64,000 nt of DNA, from contig NC_087063.1 in NCBI RefSeq assembly GCF_963678635.1, forward strand, positions 75,167,617 through 75,231,616, given 5' to 3'. The notes below the pieces were generated by a model. That model was not told the origin of the DNA. It saw nothing but the letters and a program-made list of their open reading frames with translations, and made no database searches. Of this stretch, positions 35,132 through 46,321 are shown piece by piece (position 1 is the stretch's first letter; each line of letters opens with the position of its first letter). Both the position numbers and the translations under genes were made by a program. The stretch is from Symsagittifera roscoffensis (Eukaryota > Xenacoelomorpha > Acoela > Convolutidae).

Positions 35132-38100
35132 CTGAAAAAAAGAAAGCATACTCTGTAGAAAAAAAAGCTAATATAGAAAAAACTTAGAGAACTTCCGTGC
35201 AGCTGGCAAAAATTTGTTCAAATTACTATCCAGTTTTTTAAAAAGATTTATCTAAATTTCCAAGGGCAATTTTCAATTTGAGATGATAAAAAGGTATTGA
35301 GATAAATACCACTTTTAAAATCCGCTAATCTCCAAATGGTTGGATTATTTAAGTTTTTGGATAAGATTTATTATTAAGAGGCGTTTTGGGTCAACATTTA
35401 TGATAACAACAGGTGTACTGGGCGGACTTTTAGGGCAGATTTTTGCAAGAGGGATAGAGTATAGCTATAGCATTAAATGTTCACTAAGTTAGTAAAATAG
35501 CTAATAGAAACCATGTCTAACGTCTAGAATCAGGCGTGCAATTTTGCTATACGATTCTGATATATTCGACAAACTTTTAAATTCTAATTCAAAAAACCAA
35601 ATAGTTTTAAACGTATAGTGCTTTCCCAAAAGTTTGCAGTAGTTTTTAATAAAAAATCTGGAAAGAGAAAAATAGGAGTTTTTTCTTAGCTGTTTTTTCT
35701 TAACGGTCAAATAATTTTTACTAACTGATTTTTTTTTTGGCAAAGAAACGACTACCATCCGTACAAAAACAATATACAATTCCCCTTAGTTTTTTTAGTC
35801 TCCCGCACCCAGTTTCAAGCGCAAATAATCAATTATTTTATGATTTTAGTACAAGTCTCATTAAAATAGAGAAAAAATGGCTTTTAATCAGCTAATAACC
35901 GATTATAATCTCTGGCTTTGAAATCAAACTATAAACAGTTAAAATACATTTTAATCAATTATTAACAACTATTAGTGCATTTTTTGCGATACAATTATAA
36001 TCGATTGTAGTTTATTATAATCAATTCTTTTCATCCCAATTCCTAAGTCATTTGTTCTGAACAGGGCTTAGGAAATTAGACGAAAAGCAAATTAGACGAT
36101 CAGAAAGAAATGGAATCTAGATGATAGTTGCGTGAAATTTGTTTACAGAAATAAATTAAATTTTGTTTGAGTAAATACTGTTTGCCCAAGCACAAATCAG
36201 GTTATCAATTTCATAATTGCATAATTTAAGCATTTCAAAAATGCACTACACTTTATCAGTTTATTGTTTTATAATTGGTTTCCAATATAAATCTTGACCA
36301 GTTCTGTGATAATAAACTTTTTTTGTTTCTGTGCAACTTCATTCTAAGCAAAAAATATTGTTGGCCTAGTTCTTATCGCCTAAAATCACAAAAACTTATT
36401 GTTCTAAGTTCAATTCCGCTATGGTTGACTAATTTACTTGTGTAATTTTGTAGGCCCCGTTTTGCACAAAAAGGCCATTCAAATCAATTATAATTTATTA
36501 AAGAGTTTTTTATTATCGATTATAAGAGATCATAATCTCTTTGAAAATTTCACGATTATAGTCGATTATAAAGTCTGTAAACACCTAATTTTGGTAACTA
36601 CAATAAATTATGATTGTCAAGCAACCAACATAATAATTCATTATAATCGATTATTTACGCCTAAACTTGGATGTGGGTCCCCTTAAGGGGAGTTGAGAAT
36701 GTAGACGATAAGCAAATTAGACGGAGGTACTTAAAAGGAACATAGACAATTTTGAAAAACTGCAATTGTGAGAAAATAGACGAAAGCGAGAGAGATTAAA
36801 ATTGTTTGCAGACAAATTGCGCGAGAAAATATAATTTTTTGTAGACAACAGTTAAAATTCGGTAGCCAAAATCATGCATAACTTATTCAAATCAAAATTC
36901 CATTGTAAAATTTGGTTTTGAAATTTTTTGTTCATTTGAGCTGATTGTTTTGATAGTTATTGATATGTTATGTTCTTTTTGTATTTTTGAAACTTGACTC
37001 TTAAGAAAAAATTTTGTTGGCCCTTTCCTTTTCATAGCTTTTTTGTCTAAAATGCCAGATCTGTAAGAAATAAATTCCGTCTACTTTTGTTTTTGTAGCA
37101 TCCGTCTAATTCGCTTATCGTCTAATTTCCTAGGCCCTTATCTTGTAGGAAGGAAAGTGCGGCATACTCTTCTAATATTCAGTAACTACTCTATTGTCAG
37201 TTGGTGGAAAATACTCACTTTCATCTCGTCTTCTGTCGGAGTCTTCAAGGAGAACAAAGAAACATGCAGTTAATAACCGACAGTTGATAATAATTCAACA
37301 AATTTTTTTCATAGAGGAGTCTTCAAAGAGATCAAAAAAACATGCAGTTAATAACCGACAGTTGATAATAATTCAACAAATTTTTTTCATAGAGGAGTCT
37401 TCAAGGAGAACAAAGAAACATGCAGTTAATAACCGACAGTTGATAATAATTCAACAAATTTTTTTCATGGAATAAAATATACAATCAAAACTATAACGTA
37501 GAGACTCACATAAAACTTACTTTTAATATTCCTAAATATTAAGTAGCGAAAACTTCCCAAATGAGCTAGTATACAAATATTGGCGAGCTTTTGAATATCG
37601 ACCAATGTTATTTGTGAACTACAGTTGCAACTGACATAAGCTTCATTATGGATTCGAAAGTGCACTTACCCTGCATTTGATTCCTTCTTGGATGGAGAAT
37701 GAGACCTGCACTCCTTTCTGATGTTTCGACTTGTTCGAAAGTTTCGGCAGCTTATAAACCAGCTTCGGAGTCGCACACCTGTAAACACAATTAACACACA
37801 AGTATAACCATTTTGCTTCCATGAGTCTAAAAGTTAACATTTGAAAGCTGCAGTATATTAGTTGATTGTCTGACTGTTTTTGATAGGCAAAACCACCTTC
37901 TACAGCGTATAAAACGTACAGTTTATGCTCTAATTTTTCCTCGAAGATTCAAATGATTGACTTTTTTTGATCATAAACATATAAATTTGTTTCAAAATAT
38001 TTCTAACTTTTTCATTCAGTTAGCAGCTCAAAACGTATATTGCCGTCAATTTCAGCAAGAGACATTCTGAGTGGTGTGTCTGAATTGACCGATATAGCTT

Positions 38101-41100
38101 GCAAAGTCTCTTTTAATTCCAAGTCCGCGGAAAAATGATTTCGATCTACGTTGATAACCATTTTCAAAGCAGAGTACAATTTTTGGAGGTCGTAGAATTG
38201 AAAGGGAAAATCATTTAAAGATAACGGAAAATTGAGCTTTTTAATTATTCCGGCAGAAAGCGCAAAAAACCTTCCTTAGTTGAAAACTATCTACACAACT
38301 GTTTGGTTAACAAATTGGGGTTGTTGGTCGGAAGCATATGAGGTCAGATCTAGTGACTGCATCGCATAAAAGCCGATTAGTTTAGAGGTCAAGTGGGGTT
38401 TTCTCTAGTTTGACCTTTGACCTTACCTGGCCCTCCACTCCTCGTGTCTCTTCTGCACCTCCAAGTCCATCAGTCTGAGCATTTTGTGCTTCTGCGGGTT
38501 CTTTTCCACCATCACAGGGGCCTTAAAATGTTAAGAGAAAAACATTAAGTTTGAAACTGAATTCATATCGTAAATTTACAAACAACAGACAATGCTTAAA
38601 TTAAACCACAGGGACTATTCACGAGCCCATGGGACTATACTCTGGCTAATATATTGTTTTAAAAAGCAGCTATTTATGAAGCAAAAAGTTTCTTATACAT
38701 TTAAAAATGATTAAGTGATTTTTTGAGCTATAAACTGGATTTTTACAGATCTAGATGTTTCTAATTTTTTTTTCAAAGCCAATCTTACTTCAACCCTATA
38801 ATTTATTCCCATTTTTAGTTAGTACACTGACGTTAGTTGAAAAGGATCCCCCAAGACAACTTCTAAACACAGCAGTTATTGCTTTCAGGTGTTAACTCTA
38901 AAGCTTGGAATCAAATCCTCCCCTAGTCGATCAAAATATCCCCATCGTTCCAAATCATACAAGAATGTTGCAAGATTCTCACAATATAAACATTTTTTTA
39001 AAAAAAAACTTGCGGTACTAGTATCACGAAACAAGATCTTGCAAGATGACCCTCAATTGCAAAAATTTCCATGATCTTGCAAGATAGGCTTCGTCTTGCA
39101 AGATAATAACGATGTTTCGAATATAGTCACCTTATAGTATTTGAAGAAGGCGGCGAAATATGGACAGAGTAGTTTGAAGATGCGTTCGTAGGCGTCCACG
39201 AAGCCACTGATCTCACTGTACTGTTCGTTCTTGGCGAAAAATCGGCCTGAAATAAGTAGTCATAATGTAATCATAATGAAGTAGGTAATCATTTTTTCGT
39301 GCCCGTTGAGATTTTTTTCAGATCTCAAAAAACACAAAACAATTAGCCCCAATAGCTGTCGGCAAAATTAGAAAAATTTAAGACCCCAATAAGTGCAACA
39401 TATCAGTAAGTAAAACGCGACCTCTAGCTTCAGGTCGACCAACTTTTGCTGCAATAGTGGTACCACGTGAAAGTTCTAGACGCAAAAAAAAACAGCCTTG
39501 AGTCAAACGGACTGTCCTCGACAGGACTGTTAAGGCCTACTGATAGATCCTCTGCGATTCGCAGGAACCACATTTTTATCATATAATTTTAACATATAAA
39601 AGAACGTAAATAAAGAATTTTTTTCGTTTTGTTTGCGTAAAAATTCCCAAGGGGCCTTTAAGGAAAACTCGGGCTGATCAAATTGTTTCGTGGAAAGTGG
39701 CGGTGAATTATTTCCCAAGAAAAAACGCCTGCGTTCATTCCATGAAACTTAACTTGAATTTTTAAACTTGACTCAATACCTTGTTTGCATATGCGTACAA
39801 CCAAGTCCACCGGGATATCCAGCTGGATCCGGGGTTCCGCTTGGCTCTCCAGGAATGCATCTAGGATGGCTTCTATCTTCCTACTCAGAGCAGGGGGGTC
39901 ATTGTTCTGGTGGATCAACTCACGCAGACGAGACACCTTAACAGCAAGAAGAAAATGATAAGAGAGTGTGTTTGAAACATTTGAGGAGGAAAGTCGCTCA
40001 GAAACTATAAAAAACAGTTCAAAAATACGTCTTTTATTAGTAATTATCTCAGTTGAAAAAAGCGTGGATCATTTTCTTGAATACATACAAAAATTCGAAA
40101 GTTTCAAAAATCATAATGGCGTTCAGTAGCTGATGGGGGGGGGAGGGGTTTAGAGTATGAGGCAACGCTATTTCTCCGTAATTCGACACCTGACTGCCCC
40201 AAAAGTCTCCTTTGGATTTATTTTACCGTACCCATTTTCGACGACCAATCCTAAAATCTTTCTAAAAGTGTCTTCGGAAGGAGCGCTCGCCAAAATAACG
40301 TGAATCTTTGTCTAAGCTTTTCAAAAACTGCCTAAAAATGTCATTTTTTTTTCATTTTTTTTTCTCCAAAATAAAAGTTTCATGTTTTGTCATAGCTCTG
40401 AAATTCAATTTTCTCGATCGAAGCAAAAAGTAGGGAACTTTTTCGGAAAAGCAATTTAGTCAGCAACCGCAGAATTATATCCTTCGGTCTGTCCTGCTAC
40501 ACGCTGCAAAACAAAATGTCTTTTTTTATTTCAAAGTCTCACTGACTTTGAAATTTAAAAAAAAACAGAAACTCCTATTAGTTTGCAGGGTATTTCTTAT
40601 CGTATCAGAAAAAAAGACATTTTTGTTTTGCAGCGTGTAGCAGGGGCGGATCTAGAATTTTCTGGAGGGGGGGGGCGGATTTTCCAACAATTTTCGAAAA
40701 CTTTGCCGACTTGTTTTTAGGATGAGCAAATTGATTTTTCGAGCACTCTAAGAACACTATAAAAACCTTATTTTGACCAAAAATTTCGCACTGCAGGCAA
40801 ACTTTTGAAAAAACAGGTCCTAAAGACCTTTTGGCTGGTGGTAGGGTCAAATCCTTGAGAAAGGGGCGTCCCCTAAATCCGCCCTAGCCTGTAGTGTTTA
40901 CTTGCCTCGAAGCAGAATATGAGTCCCTTGGGGAGGAGGGGGTGACAATCGCCCCCCTTGGCACACCTCTGCAGGTGTTTGTAGAAAGAGTGCAGCATCG
41001 CCAACATCCGCTCCTCCTGCGGTCTGTCCAGTGCTGTACAAAAAAGAACTGATTTCAAGTTCATATCAACAAAAAATCAAGGAATTATTGACAATAAACG

Positions 41101-44100
41101 AAGTTAAAGTTTTCTGATACCTTAAGAATGTGAAGGATGTCTTAAGTTATTTCTGAAACACTATTTGAAATTCTGAAGATTCTTAATAACTCCGCTTAAA
41201 CCACTGCAAGTTTGTTAAAGGTTGAAACTCGTAGTTTTTTTCATCTCGCTGACAAAAAAGTTTTCGTCGATAAAAAGTATGAAAAATAATTGAAACATAA
41301 AAGCTTAGTTTATGCTGTATTTTAAAGTGCATTGAGGCTTTAGAGAAAATGTTAGCTTGACAATTGGCTCAATTGGCTTCCAGTCTTTCGGTGGAGATCA
41401 AAAAAATTTCAAAATAATTTACACATAAGCTGAACAAACGGCAAAGTTTGAAAAAAGAAAAGCTGAAATGAAAACTTGTTCACTTACCTGTTTTGAGCAT
41501 TTCTTTGTCATCTGCAGATGGGCTTATTTTAGCAGGCTGGTCTTCATCCTCATCTGTCAGTCCATTGTCAATCTTCCGTTTGTTCCACATAGGAGGATAC
41601 AGTCTCATATTTCCAAGCTGCTTCTTGCTAATATCAGGCGAAAAGATATAACATAGTAATGCATTTTTGAAGAACTTGCATTTTAACCAGTTCTGCTCTC
41701 ATAGAATTTGTTATAACTTATATCGTTTTTGATTACAATAAAAATTAGGTTTATACTAAAAAAAAATATATCAAAAACATAACCAAATGTACCATTTATT
41801 ATATAATTTTACCTGTTCTCCATACTGGCCAAATACAGCATCCCTTCTCTGAAAACCTCAAAATACTCCTCAACTTCGGGTTTGATGTAATCGAAAACAG
41901 CCTGCAGTTTCGACTCTTGAGGCCTGATTTCTCGAATAATCAACTTTCTCGGCAAATCAACTTTCAAACTGGCTTCTCGCCTCATGTATTTACTCACAAT
42001 TTCCATGCCTAAGTTTTCTTTTTCGCCCATTTTCGTCAGTGTGAAATACGTTTCAAGGTCTTTGCAAAGTTTGATTCTGTTTTGAGCGTCGCTTGACTCG
42101 CAATCTAACAAGTACTCTATGAACTTTTGTGATAGAGTTTCGTCCTCCAAACATGCGTTCAGTGTCAGACTTTGAAGCCAAGCTGTTTTTTGCTTGTGTT
42201 TCTTGCTCGCTTTTCGTTTCGCTATTGAGGCTTGCTCGGCCGCAGCTCGTCGATTGTCGCTTTCGCGAGTTTTGATTTTTCGCGACGAGACTTTCCTTTC
42301 AAATTGAGCTACATTATCGCCAATTTCATCCGTCATCATCTCGTGAAGCTTTCGTTTTTGGTTTTGCAAATACATTTTTCTCTCGAGCCGAATTCTGTCT
42401 CGTTCTTCGGACATCAACTTCCGTCTCTCCATTTCCAGAACTTCTTGCTCCTTTTCTCTCTTCAATCTTTCTTTTTCGAGGCGAGTTTTGATTTGACTTT
42501 CAGTTGACCCCGGAATTTTCCTGAACTTGAGGTCATCTTTTTCCAGTCTAATTCCGGACGCGCTTGCAAATCTGTTCAGCAACTGACTTCCATTTTCTCC
42601 CCGATACACCAGAAAAGTTCTCAAATCATCCTTGTTATACCTCACCCAAGACTGTTCTAGATCTTTGACAACTCTCTCTGCTATTGGCTCAAAAATAAGG
42701 CTATTCAGATTGTCTTTTTTGACTTGAAGTTCAACTCTCATTTTTTCGATTTCGTCATGAGGCACTTCTATAAACCACAAGCTGAGCGGGTTGAAATATT
42801 TATTGAAAATATTCCAAGCCGAAGCTGTTTTTATCTGTTGATTCGAATACAGTTTGGCCGTTTTTTCGAAGGACTTTGCGTCTTGCCAAAATAAAAATTT
42901 AGCCAAGTTTTTCATGTGAAACTTGTCTTGTTCAGCACTGGTTGCATTTAAACACTGTTTTTGGAGATGTCTGAAAAAAGGGCTTCCGGTTTGCTTGTCA
43001 TTTTCGATGCTCTTCATAAAGAAGTCTTCACGTGGCTGCAATGCTATGGTCCATTCATCAGGCGTTCTTTTAACCCCGCTTTTGACCCGTGACACGTGAC
43101 TTTTATTGAACCCCTGAACATCGCTCCACGTTTTGAGAGGGTTGTTCAACAGTCTGATAACTGAATCGTCCGGTTTTAGAGGTAGTGTTTTTGAGACATC
43201 TATGTATGGATGCAGTGAAAAGTCTTGAAGCTTGTCTGGAATTATACTAGCTGATTTCTGGTTATCCAGTTCATTAAAATCTGGATCGTTTTCAATTAAG
43301 TCTACCGCACTTTGTCGGTCGGTTATGTTCGTAACGCCTGCTGTGCTAGAAGGCTTTGACTTCGTGTCCAATGAAAGTAGCCGGAACGCCGAGGGAACTC
43401 GGATTCCTTCGGTTTGTTCCATGTGTTCCAGGTACCTCGGAACCCAGTAAGTCCGGATTCTCCTCAAAATATCATACTGGGTTCGCATAAACGCAGTTAT
43501 ACTAAAACCATCACTTTGCAGTGATTTCCTGATTTGCTCTTTTGTTTCACGTGACAAATTGTACTTGTTCATGATTTCTCGGAAAATTTGTCGAAACTGC
43601 TTTCCACTTATTCGATCCTCGCCAAATTCTTCAAATTGTTCGAGCTCGTCTTTAAACTGTTCAACTTCGACCCAAAATTCGATCAAATCTTTCCCGTTTT
43701 CAGTGTTTGTCAGAAAAGTCTTGAAATTTTCTAAGCCATCTCTAGTGCTCAGAAACTCTTCTTTAAGCTGTTGCAAAACTGTTCTTCTCTTATGAGCTGT
43801 TGTTCGTCTTCTAAATCGAGTAGATGAGTTTCCTTTTAAGGTACTATATCGCAACCCATTTTCATCAGTTTCACCGGTCGGATTTTGGCGCGCTTTTCCA
43901 GTTAAAAGGCGGTTGTTGATGTTGCGGGCCGATTTCTCGAAAACCGATGACTTTGCACTTCGGAGTTGCTCGTCGTCGCCGTCTTCATCATTGTTGTCGG
44001 CTGAATCACCATCAAACTCGTATTTGAAGTCGTCCAAGTCGTCGTAGAAATGTTCATCGTTCACATTTCTCTTGACCGATTTTGTCGAAGTACTCGCCAA

Positions 44101-44889
44101 GTTTAGAACCTCAATTTCGTTTTCGTCTGAATCATCATTCGTCTTTTTGCTACTAGCTAGTTTTTCAGTTGACGAAAGCTGAACACTTTTCTTATTGGCA
44201 TTCCCGCCCGACTTCAAAATACTTTTCGGCTCACCATTTTTCAGCTGCTTTGCAGCCGAAACGTGATTATTCCGACTCGTGTCGACCGGGCTTCCCCCGC
44301 CGGAATCAGAGTCGCTGTTATAGAACCCGTCTCGGTTTCTGTTCCCGCGCATTATTGAGATTGGCAAACTGAAGGCTCTCGATCCGGGCCGAAGGTATTT
44401 GAAAGCCGAGAACCTAATTTCGGGCCAGGCGTTGCTTTCGTTTTCGTACTCATTTGATTCGGTTGTGCTATTTTTAGAAGCGCTGTTCATGAAAGTTGAA
44501 GTGGAGTCGCTTCTCGTTTGCCGACTGTACCCTCCGAGACCGCTATACGTGGAGGCTCTTCGAATTTCAAGAGTGCGGACCAAATGCTTGCTTAGTTTAT
44601 ATTCCAGGTAGAATTTGGAAGTCAAAAATAAAGGAAGGCGGTCATTTTTAACCCAGATGAAGATTCTTTCACGTTCTTCGTCATTTGGACCGTATTTGGC
44701 AGGTTGGTCGTCGACTGAAGCCGAAGTATCGATGTCAACTTCGAGGATGTTTCCAGTTAGCCGATCGTAGTAAAGAGGAATAGGAAACGAACTGGAACTG
44801 AGAAATGCATTAAAGAAGTCGAGAAAAGTATCATCGTAGGCTAGCAGATCATCCAAGTTTTCCTCGGAAACTTCTAGAACTTTTGTCAT
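35069..44889 (-). CDS. RGS22: RGS22 (regulator of G-protein signalling 22), nine exons
   Basis: Joining 44889-41813, 41627-41488, 41033-40906, 39936-39780, 39246-39131, 38521-38427, 37778-37670, 37242-37219 and 35131-35069 gives 3,909 nt (1,303 codons) with every phase matching. Vertebrate RGS22 is about 1,260 residues, expressed mainly in testis, and contains several divergent RGS folds. RGS-type helices are seen at about residues 376-488, 620-746, 900-1016 and 1075-1200. A highly charged helix separates the second and third. The best family match is the last RGS fold, where GLIFCFEVSRLRELIH is laid out as in vertebrate RGS22. Exons 1-7 are well supported. The 24-nt exon 8 and the terminal exon 9 rest on splice signals and phase only. 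Confidence 0.85.
36064..36458. mobile_element. TIR element GGGCYTAGGAAATTAGACGA, copy 1
   Basis: Left end GGGCTTAGGAAATTAGACGA. The right end (about 36424-36458) is a decayed inverse ending GTAGGCCCC. Located in RGS22 intron 8. Confidence 0.55.
36478..36680. repeat. TATAATCGATTATA-type repeat, copy in RGS22 intron
   Basis: Shares, in inverse orientation, a block of about 180 bp with 60905-61080, including ATAATCGATTATTTACGCCT, the AACTTGGATG end and the CACCTAATTTTGG segment. Confidence 0.7.
36687..37137. mobile_element. TIR element GGGCYTAGGAAATTAGACGA, copy 2
   Basis: The left end includes GACGATAAGCAAATTAGACG. The right end (37097-37137) is the inverse, CGTCTAATTTCCTAGGCCC. About 450 bp, no coding capacity. 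Confidence 0.6.
37219..37242 (-). CDS. RGS22: RGS22 exon 8, 24-nt microexon
   Basis: Proposed from acceptor TTTGTTCTCCTTGAAG and donor GAAA|GTGAGT. Encodes TPTEDEMK in phase 0 on both sides. Its acceptor lies in the first unit of a 78-bp triplicated repeat. No homology is available at this length, so the call depends on splice signals and phase. Confidence 0.5.
37238..37471. repeat. 78-bp tandem repeat x3 containing a 3' splice site
   Basis: Units start at 37238, 37316 and 37394 (GGAGTCTTCAAGGAGAACAA type), with few substitutions. On the minus strand each unit carries the pyrimidine tract, the AG and the first five bases of RGS22 exon 8. Open reading on the plus strand simply reflects the 78-bp period being a multiple of three. 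Confidence 0.85.
37670..37778 (-). CDS. RGS22: RGS22 exon 7
   Basis: Acceptor TTGTGTTTACAG, phase 2 in. Encodes CATPKLVYKLPKLSNKSKHQ, then KGVQVSFSIQEGIKCR. Donor CAGG|GTAAGT, phase 0 out. Basic and probably unstructured C-terminal region. Confidence 0.75.
38427..38521 (-). CDS. RGS22: RGS22 exon 6
   Basis: Acceptor TTTTAAG|GCC, phase 0. Encodes APVMVEKNPQKHKMLRLMDL, then EVQKRHEEWRA, a charged helix like the segment after the last RGS fold. Donor CCAG|GTAAGG, phase 2. Confidence 0.8.
39030..39105. repeat. CTTGCAAGAT minirepeat in RGS22 intron 5
   Basis: The palindromic word CTTGCAAGAT occurs three times within about 75 bp (about 39040, 39075 and 39097), with a related GTTGCAAGAT further upstream at about 38966. 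Confidence 0.6.
39131..39246 (-). CDS. RGS22: RGS22 exon 5
   Basis: Acceptor ACTTATTTCAG, phase 1. Encodes RFFAKNEQYSEISGFVDAYE, then RIFKLLCPYFAAFFKYYK, the closing helices of RGS fold 4. Donor TAAG|GTGACT, phase 0. Confidence 0.85.
39780..39936 (-). CDS. RGS22: RGS22 exon 4 (RGS fold 4)
   Basis: Acceptor GCTGTTAAG|GTG, phase 0. Encodes VSRLRELIHQNNDPPALSRK, then IEAILDAFLESQAEPRIQLD and IPVDLVVRICKQ. The PxIQLDIPVxxxxxI block matches vertebrate RGS22 (PALQIDIPVEQAQKI) closely. Donor CAAG|GTATTG, phase 1. Confidence 0.9.
40124..40495. mobile_element. MITE family A, heavily decayed copy
   Basis: G-run near 40136, GGAGCGCTCGCCAAAATAACG and AAGTCTCCTTTGGATTTATT-like blocks align with the family interior, but termini and target duplication are not recognisable. 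Confidence 0.4.
40496..40640. repeat. inverted repeat beside the MITE
   Basis: CTACACGCTGCAAAACAAAA at about 40497 and its inverse TTTTGTTTTGCAGCGTGTAG at 40621-40640 flank about 90 bp of AT-rich sequence. The right arm supplies the target site of the family A insertion at 40641. Confidence 0.7.
40641..40886. mobile_element. MITE family A copy in RGS22 intron 3
   Basis: Starts CAGGGGCGGATCTAG and ends CTAAATCCGCCCTA. Flanking octamers GCGTGTAG (40633-40640) and GCCTGTAG (40887-40894) match at 7 of 8. Its target duplication ends 9 nt short of the GC splice donor of exon 3. Confidence 0.85.
40906..41033 (-). CDS. RGS22: RGS22 exon 3, with a GC donor
   Basis: Acceptor TTTTTTGTACAG; encodes LDRPQEERMLAMLHSFYKHL, then CAKGGDCHPLLPKGLIFCFE, the first helices of RGS fold 4. 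The exon ends GAG|GCAAGT, a GC-AG type donor. Joining in phase 0 to the next exon (VSRLRELIH) restores the expected RGS22 sequence across the junction, so the GC donor is supported by homology. Reading through adds only a few residues before a stop. Confidence 0.85.
41488..41627 (-). CDS. RGS22: RGS22 exon 2
   Basis: Acceptor CTGATATTAG|C; the first base completes a Ser codon. Encodes KKQLGNMRLYPPMWNKRK, an acidic run LTDEDEDQ, then ISPSADDKEMLKT. Donor AAACAG|GTAAGT, phase 1. It links RGS fold 3 to fold 4. Confidence 0.8.
41813..44889 (-). CDS. RGS22: RGS22 exon 1 (RGS folds 1-3)
   Basis: Starts ATG at 44889 (MTKVLEVSEENLDDLLAYDD). The N-terminus (LLAYDDTFLDFFNAFLSS, then ERIFIWVKNDRLPLFLTSKF) matches the layout of the RGS22 N-terminal region. 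Next comes an acidic Ser/Asp/Asn-rich linker (about residues 110-370). RGS fold 1 has GLENFKTFLTNTENGKDLIE. RGS fold 2 is around NLAKFLFWQDAKSFEKTAKL. A Lys/Glu/Arg helix (about 796-896) precedes fold 3 around TLSQKFIEYLLDCESSDAQN. The exon ends MEN|AG with donor AACAG|GTAAAA in phase 2. The frame is open for 1,025 codons. Confidence 0.93.
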
Positions 44890-45194
44890 GGCGCAAATTT
44901 AAGTGTAATATTAATTTCAAAAATGTACTTTTATCGGAATTATTTAAACGCTGTTGTTATTACATTTTTGAAAGAACTAAAGACATCAATAGATTTTTGT
45001 GTGTACAATTTATCACTTATTTGAGCTAAAAGTATTTTAGAACGTGCTATTTTTGATTATGGTTAACGGCAAACCAACATGCGGTTTATTTAAAACTCAA
45101 CGCAATTTGAAACCATTTTTTAAAACCAAACTACTTTTGATAGATATTAGATTTTTGTATGATAACTTTTAAAAAGTCTTTGAAGTTAAATGTT
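44890..45194. other. upstream flank of RGS22
   Basis: AT-rich 5' flank of the minus-strand gene; any promoter or 5' UTR exon should lie here or further right. No TATA or initiator could be distinguished from background. Confidence 0.3.
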
Positions 45195-46321
45195 GCTCAC
45201 AGTTGTGGATTTAGGAAAAATGGGGATCCCCTCTAACCCCAGGGATTTGATTCCTTGACCACTTAAAGGTTCCCATTTTGGTATTTTATGAATGGTGTTT
45301 TGATCGAGCTAAAAAATTGGCGAAGATTTGATCCGCCTTACTGGTTAGTCAGAAAGACTACAAATATTTAAGGTTCTAGCAACCGAAAAAAAATGATAGT
45401 AATTCAGCTTCACTTGAACAACCGAAAGTCTCAAAATGGTGTATTTCTTTTATTTATTTAGAAACTTAGCTTAGTTATACATGTTCAGTTTCAGTGAAGT
45501 ACAGCACAAACTAAGCAAAAGCATCAACTCATTAAAGCATGAGCCTCGAATAATAATTTGAAGTTTGAAGAAGAATAATTAAAACTCAATAGGAGAGTGT
45601 GAGACACGACTGCAAATACTGTCAGTTGTCTTGCTCAGAAGCTTATGTAATTTTTTCCGTTGAGAAATTAAACTTGTGATAAATGTCAACCAGGTGATAA
45701 AGTTATCCACTTAACAGAGAGAGTCAGCCGAAGAAGCATCGCAACGATTTTGTTTTATTTTGCAACGAACGGCTTTCAAATCTGATTTATAAACTAATAT
45801 GGCTCAAAAAATCTGAATTTCGAAATTTCAAGATTTGGATTTTTGGCTCATGTAGAATGTTTTTGTGCTTATGTAAAATGTATGGTAGTCCCATACTGAA
45901 GTTTAAATTTTGTCCCAGACTTGATCAATCATTTTCACTTCTTGCAAAAAATCAGTTCTGATCACAAAAGTTGCACGAGTGGGCAGGGGTGATATGAAAC
46001 AAAAATAGCCGCAATTCTGATCAGACCAGGTTGACCAGATATATTGGCCAGAAACACGTAGCCAGATCTGTTCTACACGTGATCAGACCAAATTAACATG
46101 TTGTCTGTGTTGTGTCAGTGCTAAAAGAGATACTTACAAATGTAAATTTTTTCATCCATGTGAAATCGAATCAAGTCAACAAAACTTGCAAACAAGCTGG
46201 GGATTACTTCAAAAGTTTTTTTTCAGTTTAACTAATGATAGTCATGATGCGATGTTTTAAGGCTGGCTGTTTTTGAATTTAGTTAAAAAATCGCAGAATG
46301 CCTTTCGTTTCAATTGAGTTG

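Noticed and set aside
36438-36686. ORF similar to one on the minus strand at 60733-61062
   Set aside because: The similarity arises from a shared AT-rich dispersed repeat, not a protein family.
37194-37475. Plus-strand ORF with three 26-residue repeats
   Set aside because: Explained by the 78-bp tandem repeat; the real signal is the minus-strand splice acceptor.
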